64,000 nt of DNA, from NCBI GenBank assembly GCA_027924585.1, contig BSBM01000436.1, positions 8,881,001-8,945,000 of the forward strand, read 5' to 3'. A model generated the notes under the pieces. The model was not told the origin of the DNA. It did not search any database and was given only the letters and a program-made list of their open reading frames with translations. How positions within the stretch are numbered: the stretch's first letter is position 1; every line of letters begins with the position of its first letter. Shown one piece after another: positions 13,054 through 24,758 of the stretch. Position numbers and translations under genes: made by a program. Source of the stretch: Larix kaempferi (taxonomy: Eukaryota; Streptophyta; Pinopsida; Pinales; Pinaceae).

Positions 13054-14449
13054 CTCACAAGGGATTGGCCAACCCTTGATGAAGAACCTAACACATGATC
13101 TTGGTGTTAATGGGGAGAACAAGGCAACCAAAGAATATCTTCCTTATATATGATGATGTACTTGAATGAATGTACAAGGGACCTTTTATTGGTCCTTATA
13201 CCCCTATGGGTGACCAGGAGACCTTTTGTTGGTTCATATACCCCTATGGGTGACCATGAGACCTCTTGTTGGTCCATGTACCCCTTTGAGTGACCATAAG
13301 ACCTTTTATTGGTCTAAGTGACCCTTGAATGAGTTTGAAACCCCTTGGGTGTCCAAGAGGCCACTTGTTAAGTGTCAAAAGAACATGTCATAAGCTAGCA
13401 ATTTAAAAGATAAAAATTCAAATTAAAAAATTAAAAATTAAAATTAAAAAATAAATTAAATTTTATCTAACTTATGTACATGACCCTACTGGTGCTCTAT
13501 AAATAAATGGGCTCTCTCATTTGCAAAAAGTCACCATATTTGATCTTCATCATATCTAATCATCTGAAGAAAAAGTCGTGGGGCTCTCTCTCTCTTCAAA
13601 ACTCGACAACTACAGCAGAAGGTTCTTTTCTTATGGTTTTGATAGTCTATGTTCTCTTTTTTGGACAGTCGAGCTGGTGAGGCCACTTCCTTGTCAGCAT
13701 AAATTTGTTTCTGAGAGGACTGAACCTCTGTTGGGGGTCTTTTACCACAGCTGCAGGTCTGTTTCAGTGTAGTAGAGGCAGGCCGAAGTTTGTGACAGTG
13801 TGGAAGGGCCAGTTCGAGGTCTGTCCCATACAACCAAACCTATCTTGGGCTCCTTCTCTTGCAACCGAGCCCTAGTATGGGCTTATTATTTTAAGATCAA
13901 CTCTGTTAGGGACACACAGGTCTGCAGTTCATCAAGATCAAGCATCTACAGTCAACAATAGCATCTACAGTCAACAATAACATCTTTCAAGTCAAACTCA
14001 GACTTCAAATAATTAAGGGCAGTCAACAGAAGTTTGATTGTTTCTTTTTCGTCAAACTTCATCTCAGCAGTTGGCACGGTGGAAGCGGTCACCTCTGTTT
14101 GTATGCCCTAAAGGCAACGTCATTGTAAAAGTTGTCTCTTGTGTAAAATTCAGTCATCTCATATTAAGGAAGATATTCTTTTCTAGGGTTTTTATACTTT
14201 AAAAGGTTTTCCCCAGGGTAAACATTTGTGTTCTAACTTCTCGTGGGTGCTTGTTCTTCTTATTTTATGGTGTATGATCTATTGTTGCTAAATCTAAGAA
14301 TTAATCTTTTAAAGTCTGCGATAATTTCAAAGAAGACTGCTACTATTTTTTTAAATCTCAGACTATGTTAAAAAATTAACATAGAGGACACATCATCTAG
14401 GTACATGTGAACAAGTCATGTAATGGCAGCACATGCCCCATATTTATAG
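13054..14449. other. Unassigned LTR-like stretch, right half
   Basis: This continues the stretch interrupted by LTR-B. It holds a near-palindrome at 13059-13077 (AAGGG, A, TTGGCCAA, CCCTT), a 40-bp tandem repeat at 13178-13330, an AT-rich block at 13395-13470 and a TATA-like CTCTATAAATAAATG at about 13496. Near 14200 GGTTTTCCCCAGGGTAAA resembles the U5 of plant copia LTRs. I read it as part of an old LTR whose borders I cannot place. It ends where Copia-1 inserted (TSD TATAG). No coding region is supported. Confidence 0.4.
13178..13330. repeat. 40-bp tandem repeat, about 3.8 copies
   Basis: Units start at 13178, 13218, 13258 and 13298; the last is partial. Each holds GACCTTTTRTTGGTC-like and ACCCCTATGGGT-like inverted repeats, so every unit can form small hairpins. 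Confidence 0.85.
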
Positions 14450-15308
14450 TGTAAATTTCCTTAAAATCCACTCTAGCGCTAGAGTATGCTGGATTAATTA
14501 ATTAAACCCAAATTATTATTGTTAACTACACATGGATTTCTTCACTATGCAATGGAAAAGAAATACTAAAAGAAATACCAATCAATCACACCAATAGAGA
14601 CAACACAATCTTTTTCGGTATAAACCCCCGAACAAAACCCAAGATGGAAAAACCGGTGCAGCAGTCTGAGAATATATTTTATTGAGAAAATATGGAGCAA
14701 TACAATTCAAAAATCAATTTATGCCCAACTGGAAAAATCGTACCACAACAAACTCACTGAGAAAAACCTGCTGAAAGGTACGGGTTGCTGTGCAGCTGTA
14801 CAGCCGGCTGTTGTACGGCCTGATGACATCAGTTGTACGGAATCCGTACGGTTGTTGTACGGCCTCCCTCTGCGAATCAACCTCGGCTCTCTCCTGCAAA
14901 TCCGTACGGTCCTCTCTGGATCACTGCTCCTCCGTCTTCTCTGCAAAAACTCTCTCTCTCAAAACTGTTCTCTCTGTCTCTGTCGGAATGTGTGTCTTCT
15001 CCACCAATTCACCTTTCTTATAACTCATTGGCTAAGCGAAAAACCTAATCTCACCAGAGATTTATGGATGAGATCCTCCAGTGAGATAAATGGCCAAGAT
15101 TAGATTAGCCATCACTTAAATATTTTTTACTTCCACTATATAAAAAAGTGTTCCATTAAGTCAATTAATAATTAGATCACTTTAATATATTTTTCAAAGT
15201 AAAACTTAGGATAAATATATTAAATACAATTGGCTTCATTATTTAAGTCTTTTGCATGCAAGGACGCATGCAATGCAGTAAAACCTTCCTTGTTGTCACT
15301 TTCTAACA
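14450..15308 (-). repeat. Copia-1 3' LTR (859 bp)
   Basis: It begins TGTAAATTTCC and ends TTTCTAACA on the plus strand and matches 21642-22499. The bases just inside, 15309-15320, read on the minus strand as GATAGGGAGTG, the polypurine tract that primes plus-strand DNA. Confidence 0.93.
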
Positions 15309-15314
15309 CTCCCT

Positions 15315-18199
15315 ATCAACGAGGAAGGGATTCAGTAACAACCCCAGCTTGTCTCTGAACTTTACAAACTTGAGTTTGCAAAGTGCCTTGGTGAATATGT
15401 CTGCCACCTGCTCATTTGTCTTAATGTACTCCAACCGAATGGTTCCTCTCTAAACACAATCTTTGAGGAAGTGATACCGGATGTCAATGTGTTTACTCCT
15501 GTCATGGAACACTGGATTCTCAGAAAGATTGATACCACTCTGATTATCACAGTGAACTATAGTAGTCTCCAACTCACTCTCGAACAATCCTGAGAGCAAC
15601 TTCCTTAGCCACATCCCCTCACATGCAGCCATGTTGGCTGCCATGTAATCAGCCTCAGCTGAGCTCAATGCAACTCACTTATGCTTCCTGTTGAACCAAG
15701 AGACAACTCCTGACCCAATGCTGAAGTAGCAACCTGAAGTGCTCTTCCGATCCTCTACACATCCTGCCCAGTCAACATCCGTGAAACCTGCCAACTGTAT
15801 ACTCCTACTGCGCTCATAAACCAAACCATACTCCACTATGCCTCTGATGTAGCAAAGTATGTGCTTCGCAGCTGTCCAATGCACTCTTTGAGGGCTCACC
15901 ATGAACTGACTCAAAGAGTTGATTGCAAAACTAATGTATGGTCGAGTGTTGACCAGATACATAAGCGACCCGATAAGCTGCCTATATAGTGTAGGATCAA
16001 ACTCCTCTGATCCCGATACATCAATCTTCCTCTAGTTGGTAACTAGAGGTGTGGCCATAGATCTACAGTCCTCCATCATGAATCTCCTCAAGATCTCCAC
16101 TGCATACTTCCCTTGTCCAATGAAGAAGCACCCATCTCTCTGCCAAACCTCCAGACCTAGGAATTAATGCATCAACCCAAGGTCTTTCATCTCAAACTCC
16201 ACTGCAAGATTGGACTTGCAGTCCCTGATCAGCCTCTCATCTCCTGTAAGAAAGAGATCATCCACATATAGAACCAGTATGAGAGGTACCTCAACTGACA
16301 AGAAGTACAGGTTATGGTCTGCCTCACTCCGCTGGAAACCCATCTCTCGTAGATAGCTGTCAATCCTCGAGTACCATGCTTGAGGTGCCTGCTTGAGCCC
16401 ATAAAGAGCTCTCTGCAAACTGCATACATGCGACTCTCTACTCTCTGCCTCAAACCCCTATGGCTACTCGATATAAACTTCTTCCTCAATAACTCCATTG
16501 AGGAAGGTTGTCTTCATGGCCATCTGATGAACGCGCCAACCCATCTCTGCTGCCAATGATAGGATAGACTGAATAGAAGAATACCTAGCGACGAGGGCAA
16601 AGGTTTCCTCATAGTCAATACCTTCCTTCTGCGAATACGCCTTCGCCACAAAGCATTCCTTGTATTTCTCCACACTTCCGTTTGCTGCATGCTTTACCTT
16701 GTAGATCCACCTGGATCCTACCACCTTCTTATCCTATGTCCTCCAAACAACCTCCCATACCTGATTCTTCATGATTGAGTCATACTCCTCAACCATGGCC
16801 TCTTGCCACACATCATGGTGTGTAGCCTCCTCGAAACTAGAAGGTTCAGAGTCAATCAACTTTGTCATCGGTGCCATATAGCTCAATCTATCTGGTGGTT
16901 TGCTCCGCCTTATGGATCTCTATGGAAGACTCACCTGTCTGGAATCCTGAACAGTGGACCTGTACCACCTAGGTCGTGGCCTAGTGTTTTCCTTCTGCAA
17001 CTGCTGGATATCCTCCTCCTGCTGCTGCTCATCCTCCAAATCAATGATAGGAGGATCCTATCCACCTGACTCCCTCTTACTACCAGAACCTGTGCCCTAT
17101 GTTTGAACCTGTACCTGTGACTCCTCCAGCTTGACTCCTCCCGAGTCCTCAGCTGATTGCTCCTATGCTGGTAAGTCCATAGATCTTCTCAAGGCTCTGT
17201 CCTCATCAAACTGGACATCCTTGTTCACAATGATCCTCTTGCAAGCTGGGACATATACTCTGTAAACCTTGGCAGTCTCACTATAACCAACTAGAAGCCC
17301 CTTCTCTCTAGAAGGATCTAGCTTCTTCCTAGTGTCAGCATGAATGTGACAATAGCAGACACTCCCAAATATGAGCAAATGACTCACATCTGGTCTAGTA
17401 CCTATAAATACCTCCTCAGGTGTCTTCCTTCCCAATGTTGTGTGGGGACACCTGTTCTGGACATATACTGCAATCCGAAATGCCTCGGCCCATAGGAATA
17501 GTGGTAATCCCTAATCAAGTAGCATGGCCTTAGCTACACTCACCAGTGTCCTGTTCTTCCTCTCCGCCACTCCATTCTGTTGCGGGGTGTGGGGAACAGT
17601 GTGTTCCTTATTGAGCCCCTTTGATGCACAATACTCCATGAACTCTCTGTCGGTGTACTCACCACCGTTATCTGTCCTCAATATCCAGATCTTTCTCCCT
17701 GTTTAGTTCTCCACAAGAGTCTTAAACTCTCGGAACCGATCAAAGACCTCTGACTTGGCCTTCAGAAAATAGATCCAGGTTTTCCTAGAATAGTCATCAA
17801 TGAATGTGACGCAATAACTGTAACCACTGAAAGAATGGACACTCATCGGTTCGCATACATCCGAATGCACCAAGTCTAAGGCCTCCTTAGACTTGTGATC
17901 ACTATGTGGAAAAGGTCTCTTGATGTTCTTCCCCAATGCACAACCCTTGCAGTGGTTGTGCTTCTCCTCCTGTACTGAAGGAACTCTAATAACTGCCTGT
18001 CTCAGATGCCTCAGTGCACCATGATGTAAGTGCGCCATCCTCATATGCCATAACTCACCATCACTAGTGTTGCTGCTGACCAGACCCTTCGCAGGCTCAA
18101 ACTTTAGTCTGTAAACCTTCGCGCACCGAACCCCAATCATCCTGTCCAATCTCTGTTCTGACCCATGTGGCCCGATATATACTTTCCTGTCCCGGAAAG
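15315..18199 (-). pseudogene. Copia-1 pol, 3' part: integrase, RT, RNase H
   Basis: Reading on the minus strand from 18199: GAG-pre-integrase and the HHCC region (GELWHMRMAHLHHG and HCKGCALGK), then the integrase core with TDNGGEY and PQQNGVAERKN. The RT follows with VGSRWIYKVKHA, ALYGLKQAPQAW and the catalytic YVDD at about 16260, and then copia RNase H with DVDWAGC and CDNQSGINL. It is broken by about a dozen stops. Many fall where relatives have Gln or Trp, for example two in VYIExPxGFE near 16456, as expected from C-to-T and G-to-A decay. The order PR-INT-RT-RH is diagnostic of Ty1/copia. Confidence 0.92.
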
Positions 18200-20617
18200 T
18201 GTTGGACACAATGGTTACACTGAGAGGGGGGTGAATTAGTGTGTAAGCAATTTAACTCCTTTTTACACTTCTACCAATCAAGCAAAGTTCATCAATGCAT
18301 CATGCTACTAAGTACATCATCATTACATAAGCATTTATCCACTAACCAACAATGAATCATCAACATAGAATCAAACATATCACAAGACGGTATTTGTATA
18401 GTAAGCTTTATTTATATTTTCATATGATGTACAACAAAAGACTACAATCTTCGCGATTACAATCAGCACCAATTGATAAGAAGAGCTCCAACTCTTGTAA
18501 CAGGACCCAGCCTGGTCTTCTCAGATCCAACTGAGAAAGGGATGAGGAATCCAATCCTCAGGTGTGCAAGACTCTGCTTACAATTTTAAAGTCAATCTGC
18601 ATCAACTCTTTCTACTGTCCTAACTCAATCAACTGCTGCTCATCATCATCTGCTCTAAGATGTGTCATGCATCATACTTCAGCAGAGATACACTTCACAA
18701 TACGTTTGGCTACCTGGTATGCATCCTGTGATTGCTTCAACCTAAATCCCAAATACAACTCAATCTATTACTTCTGTCATCATGCTATGCCAACATGTCT
18801 ACAAATCACCAAGAAATCTGCCAATTCCAAGTCTGCTCATCATAAGGTCTGCTAATCAATGTCAGCATCCTATGCACATTCATGTCATCAATCTATCCAC
18901 ACTTATGTCATCATCATGTCAAGCTGCTCATCATTGTTATCAGGATCATGTCACTCTGTCCACTATCAACCAACCAACTATCAAGACACTGTTGTTGTCA
19001 TGTTATTCTTGGTCAACTGCAGTCACTATCTGGTGTTTGTTCAATATCATGTTGCTCATCTTTCAACACATACATACAAGTCATCATCTTGTCACTGTTG
19101 TCATAAACAAGTCTTCTAGTCTGCCAAAACATCAACCAATGATCAAGAAGTCTGGACACATGCTCCTCATGCCAATCAACAAGAAGTCTGTCAAGACTTC
19201 AAGGGTTATTCAACCAAGAGGTTTGAATTAGAACTGAAATCACTTCATCACTGTGCACAACTGTCTTCAAGAGAATCACTTCATCGCTGTGCACAACTGT
19301 ATTCAAGAGAATCTCTTCATCACTATGCAGATTACTTCAAGAGGGCCACTTCATCATTTTAAAGAACTACAAATCTTCAAAGGCAGAACACTGATGTTCG
19401 AATGCTCACAAGACGGTTTGCGATTACGTCAACTGGCTATCACTTGTCACAATCACGTCATTGTCATTGTCATGTCAAGCTGGCATGGTCAAGCAGTTAA
19501 TCTGCTCATAAAATCTATCTATCAATCAAAGAACCTGCCCTGCTGAAGAATTCGCTTCATGCTCATAAGCCAATTTCAATCATCAAGGAGATCTCAATAC
19601 ACCTGTTGCCACCTATGGATGGGAGTGTCCAGTGAATGCCTTCTTCAAAACTCAGTGTTTGATGTCTTTCTCCACAGTAGCCATACGAAATACAGAGCTA
19701 AATATTTCAAGTCTGTAAATAGTGCTTGATTAGAAGAATGCTTCTATCATCTGAAATTTCAGATCACAAATACATAGATGTAGACAGTGCCAAAAGTCTC
19801 AGGCTAGAAACTACCCAAATATACTGAAAAATCAGAGATAACAAAACACTTATTTATGCCTGTGGCTGCCTCGGAATCTTCAAAATACACCTGCGGCTGT
19901 CCTCACAGCTATGTCCACCCGAATTTCAGAGATCACACAATCTTGACTGCGGCTGGAACCTGCAACTTCCTCAGTGAATTATGATACCCGAAAATTTGAG
20001 CTAAATCATCCAAGCAAGCCCAAAAACATGCTAAAAGGAGACAGCCCTAATTTATCTCAGAAGCAACCCGAATTTATTACTGAAGCAGCTCAAATTCATC
20101 TCTGCTGTAGTCCGAATTTTTGGAATAGCAGATAAAAAAAATATTTCTGTAGCAGCCCCAAAGGTAATTATGCTGAGCATGCGCAACCGCAAAGAGCAGC
20201 ACCGAAAATCAAATCTTTTTCACGCACTTCTTTTGTGTAAATAACATATGTATATATATAGAGTTCAACATGAAGAATAATCCTTCAGCTGGGCCGACAT
20301 TCATTTAAAATAGTGACTGGGCTGACTTTCCTATAAAGTTAATCATTTAAAAATAGTGACTGGGCCGACTTCCCTATAAAGTTAAATAATAATAAAAATT
20401 TACTCTTGTTTTGTAACATTGTTTGACTGGGCCGACAATATGGATTGTGCTGGGCCATAAAGTAAATATAAAAGTGAATATTTTATTCTTCACTAGACCG
20501 ACTTTTCAGCTTATATATTTCTTTAATACTTCAAGCAGTTTGTAACATTGTTTGACTGGGCCGACAATATGGATTGTGCTGGGCAACAAAGTAAATATAT
20601 TTCTTTAATACTTCAAG
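18200..20617. mobile_element. 2.4-kb insert in Copia-1, LTR-like with a damaged right end
   Basis: The left junction is sharp: TGTTGGACACA starts at 18200 in the middle of the copia protease/integrase linker, followed by GAGAGGGGGGTGAATTAG, a sequence style seen at plant LTR starts. The right end is ragged: a 126-bp unit (20413-20538) is repeated with an internal deletion (20539-20617) and then runs straight into copia sequence. No matching target duplication was found, and about 200 bp of copia coding sequence is missing at the site. A roughly 40-bp repeat (CACTTCATCACTGTGCACAA type, about 19240-19350) and six GACTGGGCCGAC-like motifs (20290-20570) lie inside. No ORF in it is convincing. It is best read as a solo or truncated LTR. 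Confidence 0.55.
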
Positions 20618-21543
20618 ATCTTGAAGAACGACCTATGTCTTGTCATGTGACAAGATGCACCACTATCCACATACCATATACTGTTGTCTACGGAACTTGC
20701 CATGCAAGCTATCAAGAAAAAGTCTTCATCAAAACTTTTGCTGAAATCATCCACCTCTGCAGAACCTGCCATTTGAGTGTTGTTGTTGTTCTTCTTCCTC
20801 TCTGGGCACTGGGAAGCAAAGTATCCATACTTGTGGCATATGAAGCACTTGACTTTTGGCATGCTGAAGTTCTTCTTACCACCCTTCTTCTTCTTTGCCT
20901 TCCCCTTACGTTTGCTTGTTAGGGCTAGAGCCTCTTCATCCACGATCTATGTAGTATCACTGGATGAAGCTGAACCTTGACCCATCTGGGTCTCTTCCTG
21001 TGCAAAGTCATCCCACAATCTCTGCCAGTCAGGGAGCTTCTCCCTAGCCACCACGCCTTTAACAAAGACGTCCCATGGCTTAGAGAAGACATTGATATCT
21101 ATACGAACTAGCTCCTCATCCTCAGTCTTAGAGCCCACTGCTCGAAGCTCATCCCTAATTTGTGTGAGCCTTGTAAGATAAGGCACCACTCCTTCACCCT
21201 TGGCCATCCTGGTACTGCGCAATCTCTCTTGCAGCACCATCTTCTGGTTTTAATTCTTGCTCTAGTAAAGACTTTCCAAAGCCTTCCACATCTCTAATGT
21301 GGTCTTCTTTCCAGACAGATGAGGGACTATATGGTCCTTCACCCCATCTAAGATGATCAACATAGCTGTAGAATCTTTCTTCTTCCACTTAGCCAACTCT
21401 GTCGGATCTGTGGGAGCATACTTCTGATCATTAATGTGCTCTTCAGCATCACTAACATCTAGGATCCTGGTGATCCTCTTTTTCCAAGTAGGAAAGTTCT
21501 ATGCCCCCTGGAGTCTATCCTCGACTCTCAATTGTACGACCAT
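20605..21543 (-). pseudogene. Copia-1 gag and start of protease
   Basis: Gag reads on the minus strand from ATG at 21543 (MVVQLRVEDRL) with a few stops. It covers the UBN2-type copia Gag core (for example EMWKALESLYQ and EERLRSTRMAKGEG-like segments) to about 20950. After a Lys-rich stretch comes a CCHC knuckle CFICHKYGYFASQC (one residue away from the consensus GH) at about 20835-20880. The aspartic protease start, WYVDSGASCHMT, is at about 20640-20680. The reading is then cut by the insert at 20617. Gag packages RNA in the particle and the protease cleaves the polyprotein. Confidence 0.9.
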
Positions 21544-21625
21544 AGTGAATAGTGCCTGTAAACCCTTGGATAAATATGCCAATAATCTATCCAACCAACC
21601 TGCTGCTTTCTTTCAGTTTGCTCAT

Positions 21626-21641
21626 AAGAGCTCTGATACCA
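21626..21641 (-). other. Copia-1 primer binding site (tRNA-iMet)
   Basis: On the minus strand the bases next to the 5' LTR read TGGTATCAGAGCTC, complementary to the 3' end of plant initiator-Met tRNA. This fixes the direction of the element. Confidence 0.92.
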
Positions 21642-22499
21642 TGTAAATTTCCTTAAAATCCACTCTAGCGCTAGAGTATGCTGGATTAATTAATTAAACT
21701 CAAATTATTATTGTTAAACACACATGGATTTCTTCACTATGCAGTGGAAAATAAATACTGAAAGAAATACCAATCAATCACACCAATAGAGACAACACAA
21801 TCTTTCTGGGTATAAACCCCCGCAAAAAACCCAAGATAGGAAAAACAGTGCAGCAGTCTGAGAATATATTTTAGCGAGAAAATATGGAGCAATACAATTC
21901 AGAAATCGATTTATGCCCAATTGGCAAAATTGTACCACAACAAACTCACTGAGAAAAACCTGCTGAAAGGTACGAGCTGCTGTGCAGCTATACGTTCGCC
22001 TGTTGTACGGCCTGTTGACGTCAGCTGTATGGAATCCGTATGGCTGATGTACGGCCTCCCTCTACAAATCAACCTCGGCTCTCTCCTGCAAATCCGAATG
22101 GTCCTCTCAGGATCACTGCTCCTCCGTCTTCTCTCCAAAAACTCTCTCTCTCAAAACTATTCTCTCTGTCTCTGTCGGAATGTGTGTCCTCTCCACCAAT
22201 TGACCTTTCTTATAACTCATTGGCTAAGCGAAAAACCTAATCTCACTATAGATCTATGGATGAGATCCTCCTGTGAGATCAATGGCCAAGATTAGATTAG
22301 CTATCACTTAAATATTTTTAACTTTCACTTTATAAAAAAATGTTCATTAAATCAATTAATAGTTAGATCACTTTAATATATTTTCCAAAGTAAAACTTAG
22401 GATAAATATATTAAATACAATTGGCTTCATTATTTAGGTCTTCTGCATGCAGGGACGCATGCAATGCAATAAGACCTTCCTTGTTGTCACTTTCTAACA
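21642..22499 (-). repeat. Copia-1 5' LTR (858 bp)
   Basis: It matches 14450-15308 over its whole length with scattered substitutions. It is followed on the right by the TATAG duplication. Confidence 0.93.
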
Positions 22500-22504
22500 T
22501 ATAG

Positions 22505-23751
22505 ATTCAATGAAATATTCATAGTAAGTATGGGAGTTTGAAGACCCCTAGGGGATGTCATCAAGGTGAGTTTGTAGTGTCATATTTTGCATGATATGAT
22601 CAGATATCCATGGGGTTCTATTTCAGTTTTTGGAGAGTTGTCCAATTGGAAATCTGATTTCATATTTGAGGACCCAGTTGGAAAATTTGTCTATAATGTG
22701 AATTTCATTGGATTCTGAGGTAGGGCTATTTATAGCAAGGTGATTAGACTTTTAGGTACCCACTATTGCAAGTAGCGTGAGTGTCTGATTTCAAACCATT
22801 CCAAGCACTTTGGAATTTCAGGGACCAATCGCATTTTGGCATGATCAAAAGGGTCTTTCCATGTGACATTCACTGAGGAGTGCTTGGCATAGAGGAGCTT
22901 ACACTGTTATATAAAGTTTCTCCTTCCTAAAATTAGCCTAGCTCATCATACTATTTTTTATCCTCACTTATTCCATAATTTAAGGCCAAATTTTAGGGAT
23001 TATCTCTTTACGAAATTCGTAGGCTCTATTTTAGGCATGAAAATAGTGCATTAAAAAGATAATTCGCCACATACGAGTGTAGTTTCTCTTATGGGTGGTT
23101 ATTATAGGAGAGTGATCTTTTGGAGGGGTAGTTTTTCTTCATCACATGTTGTTTCACTCAAAAAAAGAGTGTTATATTTGGAGACTATTATTTTTACTTC
23201 CCTTCTATTTTCTACCTCACCTAATCTTAACCTCTCATTTTTCTATATATTGTACCAAGGAGAAGAAATATGGACTCTCTTTTGTAAAATGTTGAGTGCT
23301 TGAGATCGTGCTTTCTACTTCCCTTTCTCCTTTGCTTATTTCCCCTAGAGAGACTGAGATTAACCACTAGCGTGGGGTACCTATGGTGGTGGATTTGCTT
23401 TGTTGGGCCGTGACCAGTACCGTCTCATTCAGCAAAGCTAATTTATACCTTGGAGTGTTTCTGTCCAAACCTGTCAAAAGTTTGTTCAATCTACAACTTT
23501 TGATAATAAACACAGATTTTCTTGGTGACTACTACAGGTTGTTTGTGTGCAAAACTTCTATTTCTTAGGCTTTCACCAGTTTTTAATATTGATCTTAATA
23601 GGGTTTGAGGGACAATCTTAGTGATGTCTTCTGCCCTATTCACTTTCTCTTCTTTCTATTTCCTTTGACTCCTTTAAAAGATACCGGTTTATCGAATCTT
23701 AGCTCTTTATTTCTCACTTAAAACTAACTTCCACTTCAAAACATTGAATAA
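22505..23751. other. Unassigned spacer between Copia-1 and Copia-2
   Basis: No coding similarity was seen. It was contiguous with 14449 before Copia-1 inserted. A TATATAAAG at about 22910 and a pyrimidine-rich part (23130-23350) suggest LTR or leader sequence, but no borders can be placed. Confidence 0.4.
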
Positions 23752-24326
23752 TGTTGTTGTAAATGTAACTTCGGAGGATACTCTTTTGTATATTATTATT
23801 ATACTTTTATTGCACCTCCGTCGGAGATGTTTTTCTTCCGTTCAGGGGTGTCATTACTGTATTTGGTCATGTAAGAATATCAACGTAAAACCTCCATTGT
23901 AAGTCGGGGCAATAGTCCCCAAAGGGATAAATGTAAAATGCATTTTTGAGTCTCCCTAGGAAAGGTCATCCCAGTTAGTTGAGGAAGTTGGCCCCATTGG
24001 GGGTTTAGGTCAATCACACATAAAGTATAAATAGGGAGGTGCTCTCCCTCATTTGGACACACACCAACAAGCAAGTTCGCTCCAAGGAAGAGAAAGACAA
24101 GTTCACTAAAGGAAGAAGAAGCAAGTTGTAGAAGTCATCTTATCTTTGGGTTTTCTATCTTGGTTCGATAATGTACTAAGTGACGAATCTATTACTGAAG
24201 AAGTTGCGAGGTTTTCTCCTTTATGTTTTTCCCGAAGAAAATTCTTGTGTTCTTGTGTATTGTTGTGCTTGTCTATCTTTCAAATTAAAGATCTAACATA
24301 ATTGAATTAAAGTGCAAACACTAACA
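23752..24326 (+). repeat. Copia-2 5' LTR (575 bp)
   Basis: It begins TGTTGTTGTAAATG and ends CACTAACA. It shares long segments with the Copia-4 LTRs, including GTAACTTCGGAGGATA, a CCTCCGTCGG block, the AAAGTATAAATAGG promoter (TATA-like, about 24020-24035) and the CATTTGGACACACAC start region. The primer site follows directly. Confidence 0.9.
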
Positions 24327-24341
24327 TGATATCAGAGCCAC
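24327..24341 (+). other. Copia-2 primer binding site (tRNA-iMet)
   Basis: TGATATCAGAGCC lies right after the LTR. It matches the TGGTATCAGAGC consensus except for one G-to-A change. Confidence 0.85.
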
Positions 24342-24758
24342 TCTGAAAGAAGGCACTGTGCAGCAGCAAAAAGCTAGGGTTTCCAAATCCAAGTTCTTCT
24401 CTCCACGGATCATCCAAAAAAGAGGGATAGGCTAACTCACCTCAAGGAGGCGCATCTTTTGGTGGAAGCGGAATTCAGTTTGGTGAATTTTCATTTTTGG
24501 CCCTATCACTACTGCTGAGAGAAACTAGGGCATCAAATTTTTGGAGCTTCCATTCACCAATCCAGGAAAAGGAGCACATTGGACAACTCGCCTTGAGAAG
24601 GCGCATCTTTCTACCCAAGCAAAAGTTCAAAATTCCAAGTTTAAAAATTAGGGTTTCTCTGTCAAACCCCAGGTCAGCCAGCTCTAGAACTAGGTTGGTC
24701 ATCTCAAATTGGTAAGATCTAATTCCTTGCTATTTCCATTTGAGGTTCTCATATCAAA

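Larger units (their letters stand above)
14450..22499 (-). mobile_element. Copia-1: complete but inactive Ty1/copia element
   Basis: The 8,050-bp element has two LTRs (14450-15308 and 21642-22499), a tRNA-iMet primer site at its right (5') end, a purine tract at its left (3') end, and a perfect 5-bp duplication TATAG at 14445-14449 and 22500-22504. The gag-pol region reads on the minus strand from 21543 to about 15315 with many in-frame stops. A foreign insert occupies 18200-20617. By eye the LTRs differ at a few percent of sites, so the insertion is not recent. Confidence 0.95.

Noticed and set aside
18562-19231. Overlapping plus-strand ORFs of 75-149 codons
   Set aside because: Three overlapping frames open at once in a Ser/His/Cys-rich, repeat-like region. 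This reflects base composition, not coding.
20548-20922. 124-codon plus-strand ORF opposite the Copia-1 knuckle
   Set aside because: It is the shadow of the minus-strand gag/protease and spans the insert border.
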